Positions 1 to 8,191 of a DNA stretch of 15,279 nt are shown in pieces (position 1 is the first letter of the stretch; the number at the start of each line of letters is the position of its first letter). Origin of the DNA: Verrucomicrobiota bacterium (GTDB lineage Bacteria > Verrucomicrobiota > Verrucomicrobiia > Limisphaerales > UBA8199); the NCBI GenBank assembly GCA_026397855.1, contig JAPLUA010000062.1, positions 1-15,279 of the forward strand, read 5' to 3'. The notes beneath the pieces were generated by a model. It was not told the origin of the DNA. It searched no databases and saw nothing but the letters and a program-made list of their open reading frames with translations. A program made the position numbers and the translations under genes.

Positions 1-6
1 ATAACG

Positions 7-852
7 ATGAAACCGGACCTGACGAGAAGCCCACACCGCATCCCATCCAACAGGGCACACGCTCTGGCGCGCGCACTGCCGGCCTGCCGCCGCACGGCTT
101 TTACGCTGATCGAACTACTGGTGGTCATCGCCATCATCGCGATTCTCGCCGCGTTGCTTTTGCCCGCCCTCGGCAAGGCCAAGATCAAGGCGCAGGGCAT
201 CTCATGCATCAATAACCTGAAGCAGATGCAGCTATGCCAGGTGCTTTATGCCGACGACAACAACGACCGGCTGGTGGCGAGCTGGGCGACCAGCGACCCG
301 AAGCTGACTTGGGCGGCAGGCGACTTGCGGAATGCGCTTGAAGCCACCAATGTCGCCTATACCACCGGGGCTTTGCTCGGGCCTTACGCGAGAGCGGCAT
401 CCGTCTACAAGTGCCCGGCGGACCGCGCGACGGTCAATAATGTGCCCCGGGTGCGCAGCCAGTCCATGAACGTGTTCTTCGGCGGAAAGGGAGATGGCAG
501 CCCCGCTTCCACACGGGTGGACACAACCACCCACAATTTCTTTGCCAAGTCCAGCAACATCATGAAGCCGTCCGGCATCTGGGTATTATGGGATGAAAAC
601 CCGGGCACGGTGGATGACTGCTACGGGGTGGTGGATGTCAGCGCGGCCGGCATATCAATCGAGCAAGCTATTGGTGAATTCCCCGGCCAGCTATCACAAC
701 AACGCCGGCGGCCTCTCTTTTGCGGACGGCCATGCCGAAATCAAACGCTGGGCCGGCCCCGGGGTGTTTCAAGGGACCTACAATGTGGCCGGCGGCAAGG
801 ACTACGACTGGCTGGCGGAAAGGACGACTTATGCGAAATAGCTCTATGGTGA
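7..852 (+). CDS. Prepilin-type N-terminal cleavage/methylation domain protein (pseudopilin-like), frameshifted near its 3' end
   Basis: The N-terminus carries a class III (type IV pilin/pseudopilin) signal: Arg-rich leader, then A31/FTLIELLVV with Glu at mature position +5 (residue 36) and a hydrophobic helix to about residue 55. Such proteins are cleaved and methylated by prepilin peptidase and exported by a type II/IV-pilus-like system. The ~31-residue leader is long, so the true start may lie downstream or the 5' end may be misread; only six bases precede this ATG. The globular part (about 60-225) has no recognised enzyme motif. After residue ~226 this frame becomes Arg/Gln-rich and unlike the family, while the +1 frame gives the expected H-X9-DG ending (next entry). 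Removing one C from the CCCC at 681-684 restores one 277-residue protein ending at 841. Verrucomicrobia, Planctomycetes and Lentisphaerae carry many such genes of unknown cargo. Confidence 0.85.
   Translation: MKPDLTRSPHRIPSNRAHALARALPACRRTAFTLIELLVVIAIIAILAALLLPALGKAKIKAQGISCINNLKQMQLCQVLYADDNNDRLVASWATSDPKLTWAAGDLRNALEATNVAYTTGALLGPYARAASVYKCPADRATVNNVPRVRSQSMNVFFGGKGDGSPASTRVDTTTHNFFAKSSNIMKPSGIWVLWDENPGTVDDCYGVVDVSAAGISIEQAIGEFPGQLSQQRRRPLFCGRPCRNQTLGRPRGVSRDLQCGRRQGLRLAGGKDDLCEIALW
685..841 (+). pseudogene. Out-of-frame C-terminus (H-X9-DG motif) of the preceding prepilin-like gene
   Basis: In the frame one base ahead of the gene starting at 7, the sequence reads ASYHNNAGGLSFADGHAEIK and runs on to a stop at 839-841. 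This holds the histidine, nine residues, Asp-Gly pattern typical of the C-terminus of Verrucomicrobia/Planctomycetes pseudopilin-like proteins (TIGR04294 type). Joined to ...GEFP of the upstream frame it makes a normal full-length member. It is therefore the displaced end of that gene, not a separate one. The shift is either a real indel in the C run or a sequencing/assembly error. Confidence 0.8.
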
Positions 853-966
853 AGGAAGGTTTCCTCGCCTCGCTGCCGCCGACTCCCCCGGGCAAGCGTT
901 TTGCCCTGGATCCTGCCACGGCCCGCGTCAGCGTCGTGCCGAGATGATTTCCAATGCCCGCCATGT

Positions 967-1022
967 CTTCAACAAAACCAAACTCCCAGATAGATTAACA
1001 AAACAACAATCCAACAACCCGT
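967..1022 (+). promoter_or_regulatory. G-poor A/C-rich 5' leader without a Shine-Dalgarno sequence
   Basis: The bases just upstream of the ATG at 1023 are strikingly rich in A and C; only two G residues occur between 970 and 1020. No AGGAGG-like site is visible. An unstructured, purine-A-rich leader of this kind fits initiation that does not depend on a Shine-Dalgarno pairing. The rest of the 842-1022 gap shows no convincing gene, and I could not identify a promoter with confidence. Confidence 0.35.
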
Positions 1023-2399
1023 ATGAGTTCCAACAACAGACATACCCTCCCGCGCATGCCAGAGCGCTTTGCGCCTTCTCCGATGCCTATTCAGTTCCTG
1101 CTGGTCCTTGCACTGGCGGTGTTCGCGGCCGCGATGGCTCCCCGAACCGCCGCAGGCGCCACCGCCACCTGGGATGGGGGCGGCGCAGATGCTATCTGGG
1201 GCACCGCCAACAACTGGAACCCCAATGGCGTGCCGACGTTCGACAACACTCTCGACGTCGTGTTTAACACGGTTGGGGCGGCGGGGCTCGTTAACGCCAT
1301 CGGCGTGAATCGCACCATCCGCTCGCTGACGTTCACCGCCGATGCCGATGCCAATGTCACCATCCATACAGCGGCAACGACGGTTCCCGCCACCGCCCGG
1401 GTTCTGACGTTTGATGCCGACGTCGGCAACGCCACAGTCACCGTGGACAGCGGCGCGGCAGGCAGCTTCGTCATCGGCACGGGCGTCGGCTCGATTACCC
1501 TCGCGGACACGCTGGCAGTGAACGTGAATGACATCGGCGAGGTGAGATTTGACCGGCCCGTCTCCGGCGCCGGAGGAATCACCAAGAACGGTATTGGGCG
1601 GCTGTTCCTCCGCCAAAGCAATTTCTACACCGGTGCCACCACCATCAATGCGGGCGTGGTGTGCACCGGCGGCAATACGGGCGGCTTCGGCGATGCCGCC
1701 ACCTCCGGCCCCATGTACCTCAACGGTGGAACCATCGCCAACAGCTCCGCCACCAGCCGTCCGATCTACAACAATGTCACGATGGGCGGCGACTTCGCCA
1801 TCGGTGGCCACCCCTCCTACGGCTCCGGGCTGCTCACCTTCTCCGGAATGTTCAACCTCGGCGCCGCCACCCGCGTCCTGACGGTCAACAGCCCCGTGAC
1901 AATTTCCGGCGTCGTGAGTTCCGGGGGCCTCACCAAAGCGGGCTCGGCCCTGCTCACACTTTCCGGCGTCAACACCTACACGGGCGACACGACGATCTCT
2001 GCGGGCACGCTGACCCTGGAGGACAATGCCCAGCTTAAGTTCGTCATCGGAGCCAGCGGCGTGAACAACAAGCTCAGCGGGACCGGCACATTGAATCTGA
2101 ACGGCGACTTCAACTTCGACCTGAGCGGCGCCAGCAGCAATGCCGGCGATTCCTGGATGGTTGTGGACGTGGGCACGCTGGCGGCAACCTTCGGGAGCAC
2201 ATTCACCGTCGTGGGTTTCACCGACAACCTCGACAATACCTGGTCGAGCGGCAGCTACCGGTTTAGTGAGCTCACAGGCTCGCTGGTCGTCGTGCCCGAG
2301 CCCAATGCCCTGACGTTGCTGGGCCTGGGCCTGACGGTTGCGTGGGCCGCGCGCAGGCAGCGCCTCCATGCGGCAGCCGGCTCTGATCGCACGAATTGA
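1023..2399 (+). CDS. Secreted PATR (autotransporter-associated beta-strand repeat) protein with PEP-CTERM sorting tail
   Basis: The 458-residue product has a signal peptide with its hydrophobic core at about 21-43 (MPIQFLLVLALAVFAAAM). Met21 at 1083 is a possible alternative start. The mature protein opens with TWDGGGADAIWGTANNW (residue 50 on), a common start of PATR proteins. At least two repeats follow: one around GGITKNGIGRLFLRQSNFYT and one around GGLTKAGSALLTLSGVNTYT. The C-terminus has VPEP at 424-427, a hydrophobic stretch (ALTLLGLGLTVAW) and a basic cluster (ARRQR), the three-part PEP-CTERM signal processed by exosortase. No enzymatic domain or barrel is seen; the likely form is an extracellular beta-helix. 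Residues 50-332 are strongly similar to residues 379-666 of the fusion protein at 8326-11439. It precedes the giant PATR gene by 48 bases and may be cotranscribed with it. Confidence 0.88.
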   Translation: MSSNNRHTLPRMPERFAPSPMPIQFLLVLALAVFAAAMAPRTAAGATATWDGGGADAIWGTANNWNPNGVPTFDNTLDVVFNTVGAAGLVNAIGVNRTIRSLTFTADADANVTIHTAATTVPATARVLTFDADVGNATVTVDSGAAGSFVIGTGVGSITLADTLAVNVNDIGEVRFDRPVSGAGGITKNGIGRLFLRQSNFYTGATTINAGVVCTGGNTGGFGDAATSGPMYLNGGTIANSSATSRPIYNNVTMGGDFAIGGHPSYGSGLLTFSGMFNLGAATRVLTVNSPVTISGVVSSGGLTKAGSALLTLSGVNTYTGDTTISAGTLTLEDNAQLKFVIGASGVNNKLSGTGTLNLNGDFNFDLSGASSNAGDSWMVVDVGTLAATFGSTFTVVGFTDNLDNTWSSGSYRFSELTGSLVVVPEPNALTLLGLGLTVAWAARRQRLHAAAGSDRTN

Positions 2400-2447
2400 C
2401 CCCCGCATCATCTTCCAACGCAAACCCAAGATCCCAAGAACATCCAT

Positions 2448-5400
2448 ATGAAGACTCGCTCCATCATTCACCTCGCATCGGCCGTTCTATCCGTATTCGC
2501 CGTGCTCGCCACCGCCCTCGCGCCGCAAGAATCGCCGGCGGCCACGTATTATTACGACAACGACTCCAGCACGCCCGGGTTTGGAACAGCGGGCGGCACC
2601 TGGGCGGTGCCGACTCCCGGACCGATACCCGGGTGGACCACGGATGCAACCGGCTCGACCATTCCGGGAAGCATCAGCACCACCACGTCTGACCCGATTA
2701 ACTTCGGCAACGGCGCGACCGGCCTTGGGGCCGGCACCGTGACGATGAGCGGGACGTTGAGTTCCAGCAACATCACCTTTGCCTCCGGATCCGGCGCGAT
2801 CGTTCTCTCCGGCGGCACGTCCCTCACTTTGCCCGCCACCGCAGTCATCACCGTCAATAACAGCTCCGACACCATCGCCACACCGCTCGCCGGTGCGATC
2901 ACCGGCCTCATCAAGGCGGGCGCGGGCACACTGATCCTGTCCGGGGCCAATGCCGTTTCCGGGACCCTGACGCTTAACAGCGGGGAACTGCAGCTCAACG
3001 GCGGCTCTTTCAACCTGGGGGCAAAGGCGGTCGCCCTTACGACCGCCACGAGCACCAGCCAACAGGCGGTTCTCAACCTCGTGAACGGCAGCCTGACCAA
3101 TTCGGTGTCAGACTCCATTGGCTTCGGCACAAACGCCGTCGGCGTCATCAAGCTGAGCAACGGCAATTACGCCAAGACCGGCACTGGCAGCGCGTGCAGC
3201 TTTAATCTCGGCAGTGGCAGCGGAAAAACGAATTATGGCGCCTTCCTGATGTCCGGCGGCAATGCGATGCTTGGCGGCGAATTCAACATGGCCAGGGATG
3301 GCGCGGGCGCGTCGGCGCTCGTCAGCCTGTCGGGGGGCACCTTGTCTTGCAGCAACTACGCCACCGTCGGGCGCGAGGGGTTGGGTGTGTTCGATATCTC
3401 CGGGGGCATCTTCGTCCGGGGCAGCAGCGCCCTCAACAGGTTCTACATGGGCCGCACAGCGGGGCAATTCGCCCAAGTCACCATCCGCGGCACCGGCACG
3501 GCGAACTTCGATGATAATGCCGGTTTCTACTTCGCCAACAGCGCCACGCCGGTTTTGGCGGGCGTGGTCAATCTTATGGCGGGCGGCACGTTCATCAGCC
3601 GGGTGGGGATCACCTGGAACGCCAACCCCGGCAGTTTGGGCCACTTCAATTTCAACGGCGGCACGCTGCAAGCTAGCGGTTCGTCGGCAACCTACTGGAA
3701 CGGTCTTTGGACCGCGTGCTATATCTACAGCGGCGGCGCCACCATTGATTCGCAGGGCAACAACATCACCATCGCCCAGCCGTTCCTGGTCCCGACGGGC
3801 AATGGCGTGACTTCCATCACCGGCGGCACTGGTTCCGGTTACCTGGCCCCGCCCGTCGTCAGCATCAGTGGGGACGGCACGGGTGCGACGGCGATCTCCC
3901 AGGTTGACTCCAGCGGCAACGTCACCAACGTCCTTATCACCAATCCCGGCGTGAATTACACCACCGCTGCAGTCGCTTTGATTGGCGGCGGCGGCACCGC
4001 CAGCGGTTGGACGGCAGCCATCGGCGCGAATGTGACCACCGGCGGCCTGACCAAGCTCGGTTCCGGCACGCTGACGCTCTCGGGGGCCAGCACCTACCAG
4101 GGCGCGACCCGGATCGGCGCGGGCGTATTGGCGATCGCGGCGGGGAATTACCCGGCTTCCAGCGCGCTGACCCTGAGCAATAATGCCACATTGAATCTCG
4201 ACGTCACCGGCGGCGCCTCCACCCTGGCCTCGCCGAGCCTGACCCTGGGGACGAACACGACACTCAATCTCAGCTACGGCGCCTTGGCGGGCAATCCTTT
4301 CCAGCCGGCCATCAGCGATGCCACCATCAATGCCGGCACCGTGCTCACGGCGAACGGCACGAACATCGTGATCAACCTTTCCGGCCTGGGCTTCACGGCA
4401 GGTCAGGTCCCGATCATCAAGTACAGCGGCAGCATCGGGGGAAAAGGCTTTGCCGCGTTCAAGCTCGGCACCTTGCCGTCCGGTGTCCCGGCCACGTCCC
4501 AACTGGTGAACAACACCGCCAACAAGTCCATTGATCTGAGCATCCCGCTTGTCAACACGTTGACCTGGAACGGCACCAATTCCGACTGGGACATCAACAC
4601 CACCTTCAACTGGAAGGATTCGCTGTCGAGCCCCTCGGTTTACAAGCAATACGGCACGACGAACATTTACGGCGACGTAGTCACCTTTGACGACACCTTG
4701 TCCAATCCGTCGCAGACCAGCATCAACCTCACCACGACACTGCGCCCGACCGTCGTGAACCTGTCCGCTGCAAGCACAACCTATGGCTTCGGCGGTTCCG
4801 GCAAGCTGAGCGGCGGGAGCTTTTTGAACGTCAGCGGCGGAGCCACGGTGACCATCAGCACGGCCAACGACTATACCGGCGGCAGCACCTTGAGCGCAGG
4901 CACGGTTCTTGTGGGCAACGATGCCGCCCTCGGTGCCGGCACGGTCACGCTGGCAGGGGCGGTTCTGGCTTCGGACAGCGCCGCACCCCGGACGTTGGCC
5001 AACGCGGTTAGCATCCTTGCGGACACAACTCTTGGCACCGGGTCGTCGAGCGGCGCGCTGACACTGGCGGGCCCGGTTTACCTGGGCGGCATCGCGCACG
5101 AGCTCACCCTGGAGAACAATGTGGCCTTGACCGGGCCGGTCTCCAACGGGGGCATCAGCAAATCCGGTGCGGGAACGCTGACGCTGGACAATGCCGGCAC
5201 CGTGCTTTCGGATACCATCTGGATCAATGCTGGCAAAGTGACGCTCAACAACGGCACGTTCACCGGCCCATTCAACGTGGCGCCCATCATCAACCAGACT
5301 GCCGTCATTGAGATCGGGAACGCCAACATTACCAACACCGCCCAGAACAACATCGCCACGGCCCCCAATAACGTGGGGGTGGTCAAACAGAGCGGCGGCA

Positions 5401-7397
5401 GTTTTGTCGAGTCGGGGGTCATGGCTTTCGGGGCGTCTTCCAGCTCGGCCGCCTACCTGATGTCCGGCGGCTATGCCTACTTTGGCGGTGACACGAGGCT
5501 GGACTACAATGGTGCCGTGGGGCTCATCAGCCAGTCGGGTGGCACGATGGTTTCAGCCAACTATTTCAGCCTGGCCCGCGATGGCGGCCTCGGGGTGTAT
5601 GACCTCTCCGGTGGCACGCACTATCGCCCTGCCACCGCCGTGAACCGGTTTTACATGACCCGCACGGAAGGCAGCACTGCCCAGGTCAACATCCGGGGAA
5701 CCGGCACCATGGACATTGAGGACAGCCTCGGCCTTTCCTTTGCCAATGACTATACCAACACCGCTTATGGGTGCGTAAATATCCTGAGTGGCGGCACGCT
5801 CATCAGTCGCGCCGGGCTCTACTTTGGAAACACCGGCGCAGCCACCGTCGGCTACGTCAACTTCAACGGCGGCACGTTGCGCGCCAGCGGCAGCAAGGCA
5901 AATTACTGGTCCGGCTGGACCGGGGGCTATATCTATGGCGGCGGAGCCACCATTGACTCACAAGACAACACCATCGGCATCGGCCAGACGCTCCTGGCCC
6001 CGACCGGCAGCGGCGTGGCCTCGATCACCGGCTTCAGCGGTTCCGGCTACCTGTCCCCGCCGGTGGTGAGCATCACTGGCGATGGCACGGGAGCCACGGC
6101 GGTTGCGCAGATTGATGACAGCGGCAACGTCACCAGCATCCTCGTCACCTGTCCCGGCGTGAACTACACCTACGCTTCCGTCACCCTGAATGGCGGCGGC
6201 GGCAGCGGCAGCGGCGGGACAGCAAACCTCGGCGCCAATGCAACCACCGGCGGTTTGACCAAGCTCGGCTCGGGGACGCTCACCCTCTCCGGCACCAACA
6301 CCTACGGCGGCCTGACCGCGGTGGGCAATGGCACGCTGGTGCTGGGCAAGGCCCACGCAGCGCCGGGGAACATCACCGTGGCCGATGGCGCGACCCTCGG
6401 CTGCTGGTCTGACACTCCGGGCGCGAGCGTCAGGCTGCCGAGTGCCACGCTCGGGGTCGGCACGGGTGCCGGCTTGCTAGCCCGGTTCACTGGAAACACC
6501 GGCAATCCGGCCACGCCCGCCGGCTATATCACCAACCTCACCCTGAACGTTTCCACGCCTGTCAGTGTTTTGTGCAGCGGCATCCAGGCCGGGGCCATTC
6601 CGCTCATTCAATACTCAACGCTTGGCGGCGCGGGAAGCATCACGACCGGCACGCTGCCGCAGGGCGTCGTAGGCGCGATCACCAACAACACCGCGACAAA
6701 GACCATCGAGCTTGTGATCACCAGCATCGCACCGATCGTCTGGTCGGGCGCCAATGGCACCAGTTGGGACATCAACGTGACGACGAACTGGCTGATCGGA
6801 GCCGCGCCGAAAACCTTCCTGGACGGCAGCGGCGTGCTCTTTGACGACACCGCCGTAAATCCCTCGGTCATGATTACGCAAGCCGTCAGCCCCGGCAGTA
6901 TTGTCTTCAGCAACAACGCCCTTGCCTACACCGTCACCACGAGCGGCTCCGGCGCATTGGGTGGGGCCGCCGGGCTTGTCAAAGCCGGGACAAACAGCCT
7001 GATTCTCTCCGGTGCCAACACTTATCTCGGACCTACCCTCATCAGCGCAGGCACTCTTGAAGTCGGCATTGGCGGCACTGCCGGGAGTCTCCCGACGGGG
7101 GGGAGCATTCAAATTGATGCGGGCGCCACCCTGGTCCATAACCGCTCTGACACCGCCGGCTTCGGCAGCCAGAACATTTCCGGCAGCGGCACCTTGAACA
7201 AGATCGGCAGCAGTGATGGCCCTGGCCTCACCGGCACCAATCAGCGTCTATGTCGCCCCGGGCGCCAGGCTGGCGATCGGCAGCGGGTTCAACAGCGGTT
7301 ACGCCACCATCGGCAACCTTACCGGCGGGGGAGATGTCAACGCGTCATACACGTCCGGAGCCGGGACGCGCGGCCTGCAGGTCAACCAGACGACTGA
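2448..7397 (+). CDS. Giant secreted PATR beta-helix protein, 5' part of a frameshifted gene
   Basis: A signal peptide (MKTRSIIHLASAVLSVFAVL, cleavage probably near SPAA/TYYYDN) is followed by a long Gly/Thr/Ser/Asn-rich region. Several PATR repeats of the form 'GGLTKLGSGTLTLSG.NTY.G.T.(I/V).AGTL.(L/V)' are visible, near 2910-3000, 4035-4130, 4840-4915, 5150-5245, 6245-6340 and 6970-7065. 'W.G....WD....NW' segments with FDDT occur near 4560-4695 and 6740-6850. Two large halves (2982-4930 and 5232-7080) are diverged copies. Each holds a GSGYL.PPVVSI.GDGTGATA module, a short motif of repetitive secreted proteins. No catalytic domain is seen. From about codon 1597 the frame turns into unrelated Arg/Gln-rich sequence, whereas the frame used by 7213-8091 continues the family; so the natural product runs to 8091. 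The 48-base gap before the ATG has no clear Shine-Dalgarno site. It is probably an extracellular or surface structural protein. Confidence 0.85.
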   Translation: MKTRSIIHLASAVLSVFAVLATALAPQESPAATYYYDNDSSTPGFGTAGGTWAVPTPGPIPGWTTDATGSTIPGSISTTTSDPINFGNGATGLGAGTVTMSGTLSSSNITFASGSGAIVLSGGTSLTLPATAVITVNNSSDTIATPLAGAITGLIKAGAGTLILSGANAVSGTLTLNSGELQLNGGSFNLGAKAVALTTATSTSQQAVLNLVNGSLTNSVSDSIGFGTNAVGVIKLSNGNYAKTGTGSACSFNLGSGSGKTNYGAFLMSGGNAMLGGEFNMARDGAGASALVSLSGGTLSCSNYATVGREGLGVFDISGGIFVRGSSALNRFYMGRTAGQFAQVTIRGTGTANFDDNAGFYFANSATPVLAGVVNLMAGGTFISRVGITWNANPGSLGHFNFNGGTLQASGSSATYWNGLWTACYIYSGGATIDSQGNNITIAQPFLVPTGNGVTSITGGTGSGYLAPPVVSISGDGTGATAISQVDSSGNVTNVLITNPGVNYTTAAVALIGGGGTASGWTAAIGANVTTGGLTKLGSGTLTLSGASTYQGATRIGAGVLAIAAGNYPASSALTLSNNATLNLDVTGGASTLASPSLTLGTNTTLNLSYGALAGNPFQPAISDATINAGTVLTANGTNIVINLSGLGFTAGQVPIIKYSGSIGGKGFAAFKLGTLPSGVPATSQLVNNTANKSIDLSIPLVNTLTWNGTNSDWDINTTFNWKDSLSSPSVYKQYGTTNIYGDVVTFDDTLSNPSQTSINLTTTLRPTVVNLSAASTTYGFGGSGKLSGGSFLNVSGGATVTISTANDYTGGSTLSAGTVLVGNDAALGAGTVTLAGAVLASDSAAPRTLANAVSILADTTLGTGSSSGALTLAGPVYLGGIAHELTLENNVALTGPVSNGGISKSGAGTLTLDNAGTVLSDTIWINAGKVTLNNGTFTGPFNVAPIINQTAVIEIGNANITNTAQNNIATAPNNVGVVKQSGGSFVESGVMAFGASSSSAAYLMSGGYAYFGGDTRLDYNGAVGLISQSGGTMVSANYFSLARDGGLGVYDLSGGTHYRPATAVNRFYMTRTEGSTAQVNIRGTGTMDIEDSLGLSFANDYTNTAYGCVNILSGGTLISRAGLYFGNTGAATVGYVNFNGGTLRASGSKANYWSGWTGGYIYGGGATIDSQDNTIGIGQTLLAPTGSGVASITGFSGSGYLSPPVVSITGDGTGATAVAQIDDSGNVTSILVTCPGVNYTYASVTLNGGGGSGSGGTANLGANATTGGLTKLGSGTLTLSGTNTYGGLTAVGNGTLVLGKAHAAPGNITVADGATLGCWSDTPGASVRLPSATLGVGTGAGLLARFTGNTGNPATPAGYITNLTLNVSTPVSVLCSGIQAGAIPLIQYSTLGGAGSITTGTLPQGVVGAITNNTATKTIELVITSIAPIVWSGANGTSWDINVTTNWLIGAAPKTFLDGSGVLFDDTAVNPSVMITQAVSPGSIVFSNNALAYTVTTSGSGALGGAAGLVKAGTNSLILSGANTYLGPTLISAGTLEVGIGGTAGSLPTGGSIQIDAGATLVHNRSDTAGFGSQNISGSGTLNKIGSSDGPGLTGTNQRLCRPGRQAGDRQRVQQRLRHHRQPYRRGRCQRVIHVRSRDARPAGQPDD
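2982..4930 (+). repeat. Internal duplication, copy A (within giant PATR gene)
   Basis: This coding segment is a diverged copy of 5232-7080. Shared landmarks, in the same order, include LMSGG, LNRFYMGRT / VNRFYMTRT (near 3435 and 5643), RGTGT, FNGGTL.ASGS, GGATIDSQ.N, GSGYL.PPVVSI (near 3834 and 6042), PGVNYT, TTGGLTKLGSGTLTLSG, and a WD...NW...FDDT segment. The offset is 2,250 bases at the start and 2,208 over the best-matching middle, so a few small indels separate the copies. Ends are approximate. Confidence 0.8.
5232..7080 (+). repeat. Internal duplication, copy B (within giant PATR gene)
   Basis: This is the second copy of the segment at 2982-4930. The two are clearly related in protein sequence, but many synonymous and replacement differences show the duplication is old rather than recent. 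The best-conserved stretch is about 5560-6310 (matching about 3350-4100). The part after the TTGGLTKLGSGTLTLSG block diverges faster. Confidence 0.8.
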
Positions 7398-8091
7398 TGG
7401 CACTTTCGCCGGGGTGATCGCGGATGGAACCAGCAGCCGCCTTGTCGCCCTGACAAAGACCGGCCCAGCCGCGCTGACCCTCAGCGGCACCAGCACCTAT
7501 ACCGGCCCCACGGCGGTGAGCAACGGCACGCTTATCGTCAACGGCGCAATCAGTGGCAGCGCCGTGGCGGTCGAGGCCGGAGCGGCCCTGGGCGGCAGCG
7601 GAACGCTGGCAGTCAGCGTCAGTTTCGCCGCGGGCTCTGTTGCCACGAACAACGTCGGATCGCCCCTCACCGTTGGCACCCTGGACATGGCCGGCAATGG
7701 CGCCATGCACGTCGCCACCGCCTCACCCATCGGGGCTGGGGAATACCCGCTGATCAGCTACACCACGCTGACCAGCAGCGGGCAGTTCACCACCCTGCAT
7801 ATCGGTGGCGCCGGCCTGGCACCAGGCACGACCGCCAGCGTTGTCTTCACCAACAGCGCCGTTGCCTTGAGCGTGGTTGGAGGCAGTCCCGCTGCCACCA
7901 ACATCACTTACACCGTCAATGGCGGCCAACTGGTGTTGGACTGGCCCGCTGGCCAGGGCTGGATGCTCCAGTCCAACTCGGTGAGCCTGGTCAGTCCCAA
8001 CTCCTGGTTCAACGTCACCGGCGCCACGCCGCCATTCACCAACACGGTCAACCCGGCGAACCCGCCGGTGTTCTACAGGTTGAAGTACTGA
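7213..8091 (+). CDS. 3' part of the frameshifted giant PATR gene, with 'QSN...FYRL' C-terminal module
   Basis: This frame has no signal peptide and its first codons (GTG ATG at 7213-7218) overlap the upstream frame, so it is the tail of the 2448 gene rather than an independent one. From ISVYVAPGARLAIGSGF onward it aligns with the fusion protein at 8326-11439 (VNVASAGTLSVGSGF, IGNLSGQG, LQVNQ, ADGT, ALTKAGPATLTLSGT). Compared with that protein, about 77 bases are missing at the joint near 7232-7242, between GLTGTN and ISVYV. The C-terminus (about 7905-8088: GGQLVLDWP, GWMLQSN, NSWFNV, VFYRL) matches a tail on the fusion protein and is common at the ends of secreted Verrucomicrobia proteins; I infer an anchoring, sorting or folding role. 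If unrepaired, the fragment may not be translated. Confidence 0.7.
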   Translation: MMALASPAPISVYVAPGARLAIGSGFNSGYATIGNLTGGGDVNASYTSGAGTRGLQVNQTTDGTFAGVIADGTSSRLVALTKTGPAALTLSGTSTYTGPTAVSNGTLIVNGAISGSAVAVEAGAALGGSGTLAVSVSFAAGSVATNNVGSPLTVGTLDMAGNGAMHVATASPIGAGEYPLISYTTLTSSGQFTTLHIGGAGLAPGTTASVVFTNSAVALSVVGGSPAATNITYTVNGGQLVLDWPAGQGWMLQSNSVSLVSPNSWFNVTGATPPFTNTVNPANPPVFYRLKY

Positions 8092-8105
8092 TGAGTGAAG
8101 GATGG

Positions 8106-8133
8106 AGGCGGATGGCAGCAGTGCCATCCGCCT
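8106..8133 (+). terminator. Perfect 12-bp hairpin after the giant PATR gene (possible terminator)
   Basis: AGGCGGATGGCA at 8106-8117 and its exact complement at 8122-8133 flank a GCAG tetraloop, 14 bases after the stop at 8089-8091. The stem is strong and well placed to end the upstream transcript. There is no run of T after it (GCTCCTATTG follows), so it could be a weak or Rho-assisted terminator or a 3'-end stabiliser. Confidence 0.5.
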
Positions 8134-8191
8134 GCTCCTATTGCTGAGACTCACCGGCATGCACTACATGAAAAGCTCCCCTGCCCCTTCG

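Noticed and set aside
831..947. Small frame MRNSSMVKEGF... after the prepilin-like gene
   Set aside because: No ribosome site, no family resemblance, and it overlaps the restored end of the prepilin-like gene.
969..2471. Long open frame on the - strand, 500 codons
   Set aside because: It lies opposite a clear secreted PATR protein, is rich in Arg/Gly/Ala/His without family motifs, and is an effect of GC-rich codon use on the + strand.
3108..5099. Long open frame on the - strand, 663 codons
   Set aside because: Antisense to the giant PATR gene; low-complexity composition mirrors the repeats on the other strand and shows no recognisable domain.
2448..8091. CRISPR-like or tandem-repeat DNA array
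   Set aside because: Repetition is at the protein level with diverged codons and no regular spacers; it is PATR coding repeat.
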